This document shows, piece after piece, positions 20,458 to 27,571 of a stretch of DNA of 64,000 nucleotides. A model generated the notes under the pieces. The model did no database searches. It was not told the DNA's origin and saw only the letters and a program-made list of their open reading frames with translations. Position numbers and translations under genes: made by a program. Position 1 is the stretch's first letter; each line of letters begins with the position of its first letter. This DNA is from Aliivibrio finisterrensis. Lineage in GTDB: Bacteria > Pseudomonadota > Gammaproteobacteria > Enterobacterales > Vibrionaceae. The stretch is taken from the NCBI RefSeq assembly GCF_008933155.1, contig NZ_WBVP01000010.1:62001-126000 (forward strand), read 5' to 3'.

Positions 20458-21474
20458 TTATGATTCAGAAGAACCTAAACGTCGTGTTAATTGATCTTTT
20501 AAGTTAGGTGGCGTGCCCTTAATGGTCAAAGTATCTGTTTCTGGATCATAAAAAACACGCTCACCCAGTAACATCGCGTCAAAGTTTAATGATAAACCGC
20601 CACCGGCACCAACAAACTTCGTTAACTTACGCATTGCAGTACGATCAACAGGGAAAGACTCTTCAAGTTCATACCCTTGCTCTTCCGCAAATTGATAAAA
20701 GTTAGCGCCTGATTCAGACGTTGGTAACTCGCCTGATAATTCTTTAAGTGTTAACTCTTCACCAGCTTGAAGTTGACCATTACAGTAATCATAAACTTGT
20801 TTGCGGTATTGTTGTTTTTCGTCTTTTTCTAAACGTTCGTCAGCACAGAAATCTTCAACCGCTTGCATTAATACTTGGTTTTGAACCTTAGTATCCATAC
20901 CTACATCAGCTTGTAAAAAATCTAAGAAGAAATCAGAAACTTTACGCCCAACACGTCCTTTAATGAACGTCAGGTAACGATTAGAATCCGCATTAGTTTC
21001 CCACGTTGATAAATCAATACGCGCTGCAATATCCATTTTCGCGATATCAAGGTAATCCGTAGAACTAATGTCTAGTTGTTCCGTTACCTTCATACTTTCG
21101 TTTGATGGTAATACCGCAACAAATAGATACTCTGTTGCCAATGATTGATACTCTGCAATCACTAAAATACCTTCTTCAGCAAATGGGTATTTAATCAGCT
21201 CTGATTTTAATTTTTCTGCCGATTTATTGCTGAATTCTAAAAATGGCATTTCATTCTTACGAACGGAACCTAGCCAATGCCCAAACTCGCTCTCAGTCTT
21301 GAATACACCGAAGCCTTTGCCTGCTTTAGAGTTAAAAACACGATGCAACTCAGAAACTAATGCTTCAGTGAACTCTTCGTTCTCAAGAATTTGATTTCGT
21401 AGACAAACTTCGAGTTCATCTTGCTCATTTTTTACTAATTTATGTAAAATTACGTTTGAAAGGGTTAAACTCAT
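20458..21474 (-). CDS. yejK: Nucleoid-associated protein YejK (NdpA)
   Basis: Cytoplasmic nucleoid-associated protein of the 37-kDa YejK/NdpA family. Family stretches include FGVFKTESEFGHWLGSVRK, FIKGRVGRKVSDFFLDFL and GGGLSLNFDAMLLGERVFYDPETDTLTIKGTPPNLKDQL. The start at 21474 (MSLTLSNVILHKL) matches the family; an upstream in-frame ATG would add 14 residues not expected in YejK. Length is 338 residues. It is divergent from yejL-yejM, the same arrangement as in E. coli. Its precise role in chromosome organisation is not settled in the family. Confidence 0.93.
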   Translation of the reverse strand: MSLTLSNVILHKLVKNEQDELEVCLRNQILENEEFTEALVSELHRVFNSKAGKGFGVFKTESEFGHWLGSVRKNEMPFLEFSNKSAEKLKSELIKYPFAEEGILVIAEYQSLATEYLFVAVLPSNESMKVTEQLDISSTDYLDIAKMDIAARIDLSTWETNADSNRYLTFIKGRVGRKVSDFFLDFLQADVGMDTKVQNQVLMQAVEDFCADERLEKDEKQQYRKQVYDYCNGQLQAGEELTLKELSGELPTSESGANFYQFAEEQGYELEESFPVDRTAMRKLTKFVGAGGGLSLNFDAMLLGERVFYDPETDTLTIKGTPPNLKDQLTRRLGSSES

Positions 21475-21550
21475 AATAGAAAAGGTTTTTAGTTGACGTA
21501 CATAGTAGGTTATCATAAGCCGCTTTCACTATCATTAACTGAAAAGACTT

Positions 21551-21781
21551 ATGGCTATTAATACTTCGAAATACAGCAACAAACAAATTGAACAAATGTT
21601 AACAGAGATGGTCGATGTACTTGATAAACATCGTGCACCAGCAGATCTATCTCTAATGTTAGTTGGTAACATTGCGACAAATGTTCTAAACCAAGAAGTG
21701 CCTGCAGAACAGCGTAAAATTATCGCTGAAAAATTTGCTCAAGCACTACTTAGCTCATTAGATATACCAAAAACTCACTAA
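21551..21781 (+). CDS. yejL: YejL (UPF0352) small protein
   Basis: A 76-residue soluble protein of the UPF0352 family, starting [40 protein letters not shown]. The length and the whole sequence pattern fit YejL. Its function is unknown. It is the first gene of a two-gene unit with yejM, with a gap of 19 nt, and is divergent from yejK. Confidence 0.92.
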   Translation: MAINTSKYSNKQIEQMLTEMVDVLDKHRAPADLSLMLVGNIATNVLNQEVPAEQRKIIAEKFAQALLSSLDIPKTH

Positions 21782-21800
21782 GAGCGGGAATTCAATTATC

Positions 21801-23609
21801 ATGGTTGATAGCGGAAATACCTACGGCGAAAAAGTCTCCAAGTTAATTACTTGGGGTCACTGGTTTAGCTTTTTCAATATCATTGCTGCAATGCTTATTG
21901 GCTCTCGTTATATCGCGCAATCACCATGGCCTGAAACGCTACTTGGACAGACCTATCTGGTATTAAACTGGGTAGGTCACTTTGGCTTTTTGGTCTTTGG
22001 GTTTTACATTCTTGTACTCTTCCCTCTGACCTTTATTACACCATCCCAACGCTTAATGCGAATTTTAAGTGTCATTATAGCAACTGCCGGTATGACATTA
22101 CTGCTGCTAGATACTTACGCCTATCAAACTCTTCACTTGCATATTACCCCACTGGTTTGGGATATGCTGTTGAACAACGATAAATCCAATTTAAACACCC
22201 AATGGCAATATTTGTTCATTCTGGTTCCCGTAATTTTCCTACTTCAACTCTCTCTCTCTGAATGGGTATGGAATAAATTACGCAAACTTGCACATAAACA
22301 TGTTGGTCGCCCTTTTGCGATCACCTTTGCTATTGCGTTTATTGGTAGTCATTTAATTCATACATGGGCTGACGCTTCAGCTTATGGACCAGTAACGGCT
22401 CAACGCGCGACATTTCCACTCTCTTATCCAATGACCGCTCGTTCGTTTTTAGAAAAACACGGTTTTATTGATCGCGATGCATTGGCGAAACAAATTCAAG
22501 AAGAAGGAACTGGCGGCGCAAAAGAAGCAATCCGTTACCCACTTGAACCAATTAGATTCAAAACAAAACAAACGGGGTATAACTTACAAATCATTATGAT
22601 CGATAGCCTTCGTGGGGACACTTTAAATCATATAGATACCCCAAACCTGACTCGCTTTGCTCAAAACAATCTAAATTACAACAATCATTACAGTGCCAGT
22701 AACAACCCAAGCAGTTTATTTGGCTTATTTTATGGTTTACCTGGTAATTACGTTGATAACTTTAGAAACTCAGAAATTGAATCACCAATATTAACAGAAT
22801 TACATAAACGTAATTATCAGTTTGGCTTGTTCAGTGGTGATGATTTTACTTCATCAATCTATCAACAAATTATCTTTACTAAAGGTGAGATTGGCAAATC
22901 TAAAGAAAAAATGTCGGATAGCAAAGCTATTACTCAGTGGCATGATTGGTTTAGAGCTCAAACGCCTAATAAACCATGGTTTAGCTATTTAGAATTAACG
23001 TCAGTCTCTGAATATGATGCGACCAGCCCAATTTCAACAGAAAACTCAGATCAAAGTGCTTTTGAAGTTAACTACCGTAAAGCGGTTAAAAAAACTGATC
23101 AGCAACTTAAAACAGTATTGAGCGCATTAAAACAATCTCCTGATTGGGAAAAGACCATTGTTATCATTACATCAAATCACGGTATGGAATTTGATGAGAC
23201 CAATACTAATAGCTGGGGCTCAAGCACTAACTTCAGTCAATATCAGCTTCGTGTTCCTATGTTAATTCACTGGCCAAACGTTGAGCCTGAATTAATTATG
23301 TCTCGTTCAAGTCACTTAGATTTAGCGCCAACATTGATGGAGTCGTTTTTAAAAACAACAACATCACCAGAGAGCTACAGCAGTGGTTTAAATTTATTAA
23401 ATCAAGACAATGAGCGTAATTGGTTATTAGCTGGCGACAGAAAGAATATCGCCTTAATAACAGATACAAACACTGTCGTTATCGATACGTTTGGTAATTA
23501 TAAAGTCTATGACGAAAACTATAATCGCCTAACAGATGAGAAACCAAAGCTCTCCTTACTCATGCAAGGTATTTCAGAGTTGAAGCGGTTTTACCATCCT
23601 AAAAAATAA
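21801..23609 (+). CDS. yejM: Inner-membrane sulfatase-fold protein YejM (LapC/PbgA)
   Basis: Regulator of lipopolysaccharide synthesis in enterics, where it links LPS level to LpxC turnover through LapB. The N-terminal part has five membrane helices (about residues 17-200, DUF3413). The periplasmic C-terminal part has a sulfatase-like fold, with QIIMIDSLRGDTLNHIDTPNLTRFAQ and IVIITSNHGMEFDETNTNSWG. The family is thought to have lost hydrolase activity. Length is 602 residues. It is co-transcribed with yejL and ends in a strong terminator, after which the tRNA locus begins. Confidence 0.93.
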   Translation: MVDSGNTYGEKVSKLITWGHWFSFFNIIAAMLIGSRYIAQSPWPETLLGQTYLVLNWVGHFGFLVFGFYILVLFPLTFITPSQRLMRILSVIIATAGMTLLLLDTYAYQTLHLHITPLVWDMLLNNDKSNLNTQWQYLFILVPVIFLLQLSLSEWVWNKLRKLAHKHVGRPFAITFAIAFIGSHLIHTWADASAYGPVTAQRATFPLSYPMTARSFLEKHGFIDRDALAKQIQEEGTGGAKEAIRYPLEPIRFKTKQTGYNLQIIMIDSLRGDTLNHIDTPNLTRFAQNNLNYNNHYSASNNPSSLFGLFYGLPGNYVDNFRNSEIESPILTELHKRNYQFGLFSGDDFTSSIYQQIIFTKGEIGKSKEKMSDSKAITQWHDWFRAQTPNKPWFSYLELTSVSEYDATSPISTENSDQSAFEVNYRKAVKKTDQQLKTVLSALKQSPDWEKTIVIITSNHGMEFDETNTNSWGSSTNFSQYQLRVPMLIHWPNVEPELIMSRSSHLDLAPTLMESFLKTTTSPESYSSGLNLLNQDNERNWLLAGDRKNIALITDTNTVVIDTFGNYKVYDENYNRLTDEKPKLSLLMQGISELKRFYHPKK

Positions 23610-23614
23610 ATAAT

Positions 23615-23645
23615 AAAAAATCCCTTTCCCATAAAGGGATTTTTT
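23615..23645 (+). terminator. yejM terminator
   Basis: Stem AAAAAATCCCTTT / AAAGGGATTTTT with a 5-nt loop and a T run. Confidence 0.85.
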
Positions 23646-23773
23646 ATATCTGCCATTTAAGAAAAATAGCGTCTAATGCCCACTGTTTTAAATAGAAAAA
23701 ACAACTTAATGAGTTAAAAACAAAGCACAATGCACAAAAATAACGCAGTCAGTCGTTTTTTTTAATTTTATCC

Positions 23774-23802
23774 TTTACAAGAAGTAAGGATATTACTATT
23801 AT
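23774..23802 (+). promoter_or_regulatory. Promoter of tRNA unit 1
   Basis: TTTACA (23774-23779), 17-nt spacer, TATTAT (23797-23802). It lies exactly 10 nt before the tRNA-Ser. The same boxes and spacing precede the other two tRNA-Ser copies, although the spacer sequences differ. Confidence 0.8.
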
Positions 23803-23812
23803 TCACCGCACT

Positions 23813-23903
23813 GGAGGGATGGCTGAGTGGTCGAAAGCACCGGTCTTGAAAACCGGCAACCGTTAATAGCGGTTCTAGGGTTCAAATCCCTATCCCTCCA
23901 CCA
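23813..23903 (+). tRNA. tRNA-Ser(UGA), copy 1
   Basis: A 91-nt class II tRNA with CCA encoded. Acceptor stem GGAGGGA pairs with TCCCTCC. The anticodon stem-loop CCGGT-CTTGAAA-ACCGG gives anticodon TGA. A long variable arm (CAACCGTTAATAGCGGTT) and TTCAAAT T loop are present. Identical to copies 2 and 3. Confidence 0.97.
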
Positions 23904-23941
23904 CTTTTGAAAATTCAGATAGAGTCTGGGTTTTAAAAATT

Positions 23942-24018
23942 GGAGCGGTAGTTCAGTTGGTTAGAATACCGGCCTGTCACGCCGGGGGTCGCGGGTTCGA
24001 GTCCCGTCCGCTCCGCCA
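23942..24018 (+). tRNA. tRNA-Asp(GUC), copy 1
   Basis: A 77-nt tRNA with CCA encoded. Acceptor stem GGAGCGG pairs with CCGCTCC. The anticodon loop CTGTCAC gives GTC. It lies 38 nt after tRNA-Ser copy 1 and is probably cut from the same transcript. Identical to copy 2. Confidence 0.97.
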
Positions 24019-24027
24019 ACATCAACG

Positions 24028-24057
24028 AAGCCTCGTCAGAAATGACGAGGCTTTTTT
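24028..24057 (+). terminator. Terminator of tRNA unit 1
   Basis: Stem AAGCCTCGTCA / TGACGAGGCTT with a GAAA tetraloop and a T run. The same hairpin recurs after unit 2 and after the decayed unit. Confidence 0.88.
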
Positions 24058-24103
24058 GTATCTGTTGAATATCAGATCCCCGTAAATTTCATTAAACTAC
24101 TAA

Positions 24104-24187
24104 CTCTAGAATTCAAACCCTTATCACTACACCACTTTTTAAAATTCAGATAAAGTCTGGGTTTTAAAAATTGGAGCGGTAGTTCAG
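24104..24187 (+). pseudogene. Decayed tRNA-Ser 3' end, spacer and tRNA-Asp 5' end
   Basis: CTCTAGAATTCAAACCC and the following bases up to ACACCAC are a mutated copy of the tRNA-Ser T arm and acceptor end. Next comes the standard inter-tRNA spacer (AAATTCAGATAAAGTCTGGG and on) and an intact tRNA-Asp start, GGAGCGGTAGTTCAG (24173-24187). It stops there, at the edge of the MITE-like element. Confidence 0.8.
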
Positions 24188-24353
24188 TTATACCATTCTG
24201 GATAAGTAGTTGTTCAAATAATTGCGCAGGAAAAATCGATTAGATCAAGGCATAAATTACAGTAACTAGTGGTTCTAATTACAAAATTTATAACGCAGAT
24301 ATAATCGATTTTAACGAGCAAGAATGATCAAATACTTATGTAGATTGGTATTA
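24188..24353. mobile_element. MITE-like palindromic element
   Basis: The left end TACCATTCTGGATAAGTAG (from 24191) and the reverse complement of the right end, TACCAATCTACATAAGTAT (to 24350), match with few mismatches; the similarity continues to about 28 bp. Inner segments are also inverted (AAAAATCGATTA versus TAATCGATTTT), so about 160 bp can fold into one long imperfect hairpin. TTA flanks both sides (24188-24190 and 24351-24353), a possible target duplication. No ORF is present. It abuts a truncated tRNA-Asp. Confidence 0.65.
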
Positions 24354-24504
24354 CCCTTTATGTGTTATCTAATTTACTCACCATTATTTCTACCTATATC
24401 TAGCTACAGTATACTTATTTTAATGACTAAACCTTCAACATTGCTTTAAATGCCCTCAAATTGTTTAAAATTAAATCAAAAAGAATCTTTTTTAAAATTA
24501 GTAC
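24354..24504. other. AT-rich stretch between the MITE and tRNA unit 2
   Basis: About 150 bp with no ORF or repeat that I can recognise. Confidence 0.4.
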
Positions 24505-24533
24505 TTTACAATAAAAGTGGTTCAGCATATTAT
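24505..24533 (+). promoter_or_regulatory. Promoter of tRNA unit 2
   Basis: TTTACA (24505-24510), 17-nt spacer, TATTAT (24528-24533), 10 nt before the tRNA. A GC-containing discriminator (GCTCGGC) fits stable-RNA control. Confidence 0.8.
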
Positions 24534-24543
24534 GCTCGGCATT

Positions 24544-24634
24544 GGAGGGATGGCTGAGTGGTCGAAAGCACCGGTCTTGAAAACCGGCAACCGTTAATAG
24601 CGGTTCTAGGGTTCAAATCCCTATCCCTCCACCA
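24544..24634 (+). tRNA. tRNA-Ser(UGA), copy 2
   Basis: Base-for-base identical to copy 1 (91 nt, anticodon TGA, CCA encoded). Confidence 0.97.
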
Positions 24635-24672
24635 CTTTTCAAAATTCAGATAGAGTCTGGGTTTTAAAAATT

Positions 24673-24749
24673 GGAGCGGTAGTTCAGTTGGTTAGAATAC
24701 CGGCCTGTCACGCCGGGGGTCGCGGGTTCGAGTCCCGTCCGCTCCGCCA
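24673..24749 (+). tRNA. tRNA-Asp(GUC), copy 2
   Basis: Identical to tRNA-Asp copy 1 (77 nt, anticodon GTC, CCA encoded), with the same 38-nt spacer from tRNA-Ser. Confidence 0.97.
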
Positions 24750-24758
24750 ACATCAACG

Positions 24759-24788
24759 AAGCCTTGTCAGAAATGATGAGGCTTTTTT
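24759..24788 (+). terminator. Terminator of tRNA unit 2
   Basis: Stem GCCTTGTCA / TGATGAGGC with a GAAA loop and a T run. It has two base changes from the unit 1 hairpin and still pairs through a G-T wobble. Confidence 0.82.
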
Positions 24789-24835
24789 GTATCTGTTGAA
24801 TATGAGTTCCCAATACATTTCATTAAACTACTAAC

Positions 24836-25045
24836 TCTAGAATTCAAACCCTTATCACTACACCACTTTTCAAAATTCAGATAGAGTCTGGGTTTTAAAA
24901 ATTGGAGCGGTAGTTCTGTTGGTTAGACTTTTTATTGGAGAGCTTAGCGGCCTGACACACCGGGGGACGTGCTGCTCTCAAGGTGAGATAGAAAGTCCCG
25001 TCCGCTCCGCCAACATCAACGAAGCCTCGTCAGAAATGACGAGGC
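24836..25045 (+). pseudogene. Decayed tRNA-Ser/tRNA-Asp unit with terminator
   Basis: A mutated tRNA-Ser 3' end (up to CACCACTTTT), then the usual spacer, then a tRNA-Asp relic at 24904-25012. The relic keeps both acceptor arms (GGAGCGG and CCGCTCCGCCA). It has extra bases in the D-to-anticodon region and in the T arm, and the anticodon loop reads CTGACAC. It cannot fold as a normal tRNA. The unit terminator (25024-25045) is intact. Confidence 0.82.
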
Positions 25046-25089
25046 TTTTTTGTATCTATGGAATATGAGATCTCATCAAACGACTAACT

Positions 25090-25173
25090 CTAGAATTCAA
25101 ACCCTATCCCCCCACCACTTTTCAAAATTCAGATAGAGTCTGTTTTTTAAAAATTGGAACGGTAGTTCTGTTG
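25090..25173 (+). pseudogene. Fourth relic: tRNA-Ser 3' end, spacer, tRNA-Asp 5' end
   Basis: TAGAATTCAAACCCTATCCC followed by CCCACCAC recalls the tRNA-Ser T arm and acceptor. The spacer follows, then GGAACGGTAGTTCTGTTG (25156-25173), a mutated tRNA-Asp start that ends abruptly. Confidence 0.72.
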
Positions 25174-25318
25174 CGCTATCTCATAATTTCCAGCAATAAT
25201 ATCTTAGAAATAAAACATATTTTTAAAGATTTTTTGATTAAAACTCATCTGCCCTAGTCTAATGTCATATTTTATAAAACAAAAAAACTAGAAAACATGT
25301 CACTTCTTACAACTTTAT

Positions 25319-25717
25319 TTCCATGGCCCAAGAGAAAACCTGACTGCAGGTCATTCATATCCATTAGAAATGCATTTAGTGCATGCTGATAAAGATGGAA
25401 ACCTAGCAGTGGTCGGCGTGATGTTTAAAGAGGGTAAAGCAAATCCTGAATTAACAAAATTTTGGGCTCAAATGCCAAGCTCAGGAGAAGTAGCACTTAA
25501 TAATAAGTTACGCCTTATCGACTTACTTCCTAGCGATCAAGCTTATTACCGATTCAATGGCTCGCTAACAACTCCACCATGTACAGAAGGGGTTACATGG
25601 TTAGTAATGAAAAAACCTATTACTATATCAACAGAGCAACTGACTCAATTTAGATCGTTATACAAAGGCAATAATCGCCCAGTTCAGTCAATTAATGCTC
25701 GCCCTGTATTAAAATAA
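25319..25717 (+). pseudogene. Alpha-carbonic anhydrase, 5'-truncated remnant
   Basis: The reading frame from about 25319 encodes FHGPRENLTAGHSYPLEMHL and continues to a normal C-terminus. It matches the second half of periplasmic alpha-carbonic anhydrases. The third zinc histidine region (EMHLVHADKDG) and the substrate-pocket motif LTTPPCTEGVTW are present. The first half, with signal peptide and the HxH zinc pair, is missing: the expected FHFH region reads YFHGP. A stop codon (25289-25291) lies upstream in frame. An ATG-initiated fragment of 115 residues (25370-25717) would lack zinc ligands, so it is almost certainly inactive. Confidence 0.85.
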
Positions 25718-25799
25718 ACAGCTACACCGCCAGCTCTGCTCTAACTTTCATCAACATGATCAAATTTAGAGCAAACGGTTTTTATATTAGAAAGAATCC

Positions 25800-25828
25800 T
25801 TTACAAGTAGAAGGGTTACCCCTATTAT
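25800..25828 (+). promoter_or_regulatory. Promoter of tRNA-Ser copy 3
   Basis: TTTACA (25800-25805), 17-nt spacer, TATTAT (25823-25828), 10 nt before the tRNA. The discriminator is ACGCGGC. Confidence 0.8.
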
Positions 25829-25838
25829 ACGCGGCATC

Positions 25839-25929
25839 GGAGGGATGGCTGAGTGGTCGAAAGCACCGGTCTTGAAAACCGGCAACCGTTAATAGCGGTT
25901 CTAGGGTTCAAATCCCTATCCCTCCACCA
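25839..25929 (+). tRNA. tRNA-Ser(UGA), copy 3
   Basis: Identical in all 91 positions to copies 1 and 2. It is not followed by tRNA-Asp. A different terminator and a broken integrase gene come directly after it, the usual layout of an element integrated at a tRNA 3' end. Confidence 0.97.
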
Positions 25930-25941
25930 AATTAAAAGATT

Positions 25942-25969
25942 AAACCGCTGTTTTTACAGCGGTTTTTTT
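25942..25969 (+). terminator. Terminator after tRNA-Ser copy 3
   Basis: Stem AAACCGCTGT / ACAGCGGTTT with a short loop and a T run. It differs from the hairpin of units 1 and 2. Confidence 0.85.
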
Positions 25970-26014
25970 GTATCTGTACTATCGAAAATCACCTTGCACA
26001 GAAAGGTGGCACAG

Positions 26015-27019
26015 ATGTACTTATTAAGACTCCCCAATAGCGTGTACTATACTCGTATCGCTACTCCCTTACCTGTTATTACCTCAGTTACGCTCACTAA
26101 TTTTATTCAATCTAAAAAATTAGAAGGAGTCACGCAGCTCACTCTTAATCAATTAGAGCAACGATGTAATGATTTTCTAGGCTATCTAAAAGAGCTAAAT
26201 ACAGATAAGCCCACCAATAGTATTGCAATGCACTATCGAGACCGATTACTCAAACGTAAATTAAGCAGTAAGACCTTAAAAGATTATATTGCGGCAAATA
26301 GACAGTTTTTTAATTGGTGTTTAGCTCATGAGCTTATTACGGCTAATCCATTTGCTGTCGTCAAAACATCCTCTAAAAATGCAAAGAGTGCTCAAGAGCA
26401 ACGACAACGTTGGAAAAATGAGGATTTACAGAAGCTATTCTCAAGCGACGCTTATCGCAAACAAAACACAGACTTTAAGTGGATAACCTTATTGATGCTT
26501 TATCAAGGCTTTAGACCATCAGAAGCTTGTCAGCTTCAAGTTCGGGATATCAAGCAAGGCGAACTACCTTGCATCCAGTTCTCGGACTCAGGTGACGCTC
26601 ATGAAGCTGAAAAACCAGTTATCCAATCGAACCGTACCCATTCATCAAACATTGTTAGATATGGGCTTCTTAGCCTTTGTGAAAGCTCGCCAGTGAGCAA
26701 AAGAGACGCAGCTCTTTATGTAACGCCTCGCGGTGCAGATAATGATTAGTCAAAGGATTATAGAGAGACCTTCGGCAACATTCTTAATGACGTGGGCTTT
26801 AAAGCAGGACAACGAGCTACTGCCTATTCATTCCGTCATACCTTTATTGATGAGTTAAAATGAGCGAATATCGAAGAACATATGATTTCTGAAATTGTAG
26901 GCCATAAGCATCAAAACATGACCTACGGAAAATATGGTAAACGATTGGAGCCTAAGCAGCTTGTAGAGGCTGTAAATTTATTCCGCTTAGACGACATAGA
27001 TATCACCTTAAGTGCATAG
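26015..27019 (+). pseudogene. Tyrosine recombinase (phage/island integrase), degraded
   Basis: Begins at ATG 26015 with GAAAGGTGG upstream. An N-terminal DNA-binding region resembles phage integrases (SKTLKDYIAANRQFFNWCLAH). Catalytic boxes remain: the first Arg in YQGFRPSEACQLQ, Arg-His in TAYSFRHTFIDEL, and the C-terminal His and Tyr in VGHKHQNMTYGKYGK. In-frame stops occur at 26747 (TAG) and about 26861 (TGA). Between about 26600 and 26690 the family-like sequence (NRTVPIHQTLLDMGFLAFVK) is in another frame, so there are two compensating indels as well. It therefore cannot make an active enzyme. It lies 85 bp after tRNA-Ser copy 3, its likely former attachment site. Confidence 0.9.
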
Positions 27020-27571
27020 ACAAGTATTGAGGACAACCTCGAAATAGGCGTTCACTGAAAGTGTGATGACAATGCAACCCGCAGCTAACGCCTTGCAGGA
27101 GCTAACTATGTCGCATTAAGCCCCCTTATTTGTTTGTAATGTTTGTTACTAACAAACAAACTCCAATAACTATAAAAATAATCATACTTATCCCAAAATG
27201 AAGTCGACGATAATCTAAACTACGTCCAAAAAGAGCTAGACGATATAAGAAAGACCAAGTAAGTATTAGAAAAATCATCTTGAAGCCTTAAATGTTTATG
27301 TAACTATCCCGCCGAATTTTAAGGCTACCCAATGTGCCGTTAGCTTCGACGTACCAAACCTAATCAATTACGAATACGTTTCTTGAATAAAACTCACATA
27401 ACTGTCTTTTGTTGAGATCTTTCTACTTTACTTTTTTTCTTTATTCTTCAAAATCAGCCACTTATTAGATATTCAAATGCCCTACACAATAGCATATTCA
27501 TTAACTGTAACTTACCTACTGTTTAATGCACGGCTAATAACCTAAACAAGATTAATAACAAAGGATATTCC
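27020..27571. other. Gene-poor stretch between integrase relic and chitinase
   Basis: About 550 bp. It holds one short minus-strand ORF (listed separately). An inverted pair GCCTTAA / TTAAGGC lies around 27285-27330, and GTTAGC words occur that recall, but do not satisfy, integron attC ends. I see no tRNA-Ser 3' repeat that would mark the far end of the island. Confidence 0.45.
27126..27278 (-). CDS. Possible 50-residue membrane peptide
   Basis: An ORF that begins MIFLILTWSFLYRLALFGRS and ends in a hydrophobic helix (IIFIVIGVCLLV). AAGG lies about 8 nt before the ATG. Two hydrophobic stretches flank a basic middle. No family is recognised. It sits in an island remnant and could be a chance ORF. 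Confidence 0.35.
   Translation of the reverse strand: MIFLILTWSFLYRLALFGRSLDYRRLHFGISMIIFIVIGVCLLVTNITNK

Noticed and set aside
24904-25012. A tRNA with an intron or a novel tRNA.
   Set aside because: Extra bases fall in two arms and the anticodon loop is altered; it is simpler as a decayed tRNA-Asp.
23774-25173. CRISPR array, because of the repeated 40-bp blocks.
   Set aside because: Repeats are tRNA ends and their spacer at irregular distances; there are no uniform spacers and no cas genes.
27020-27360. Integron cassette or attC-like site around the short minus-strand ORF (GTTAGC words, short inverted repeats).
   Set aside because: The 7-bp attC core consensus is not met at both ends and no integron integrase or second cassette is present.
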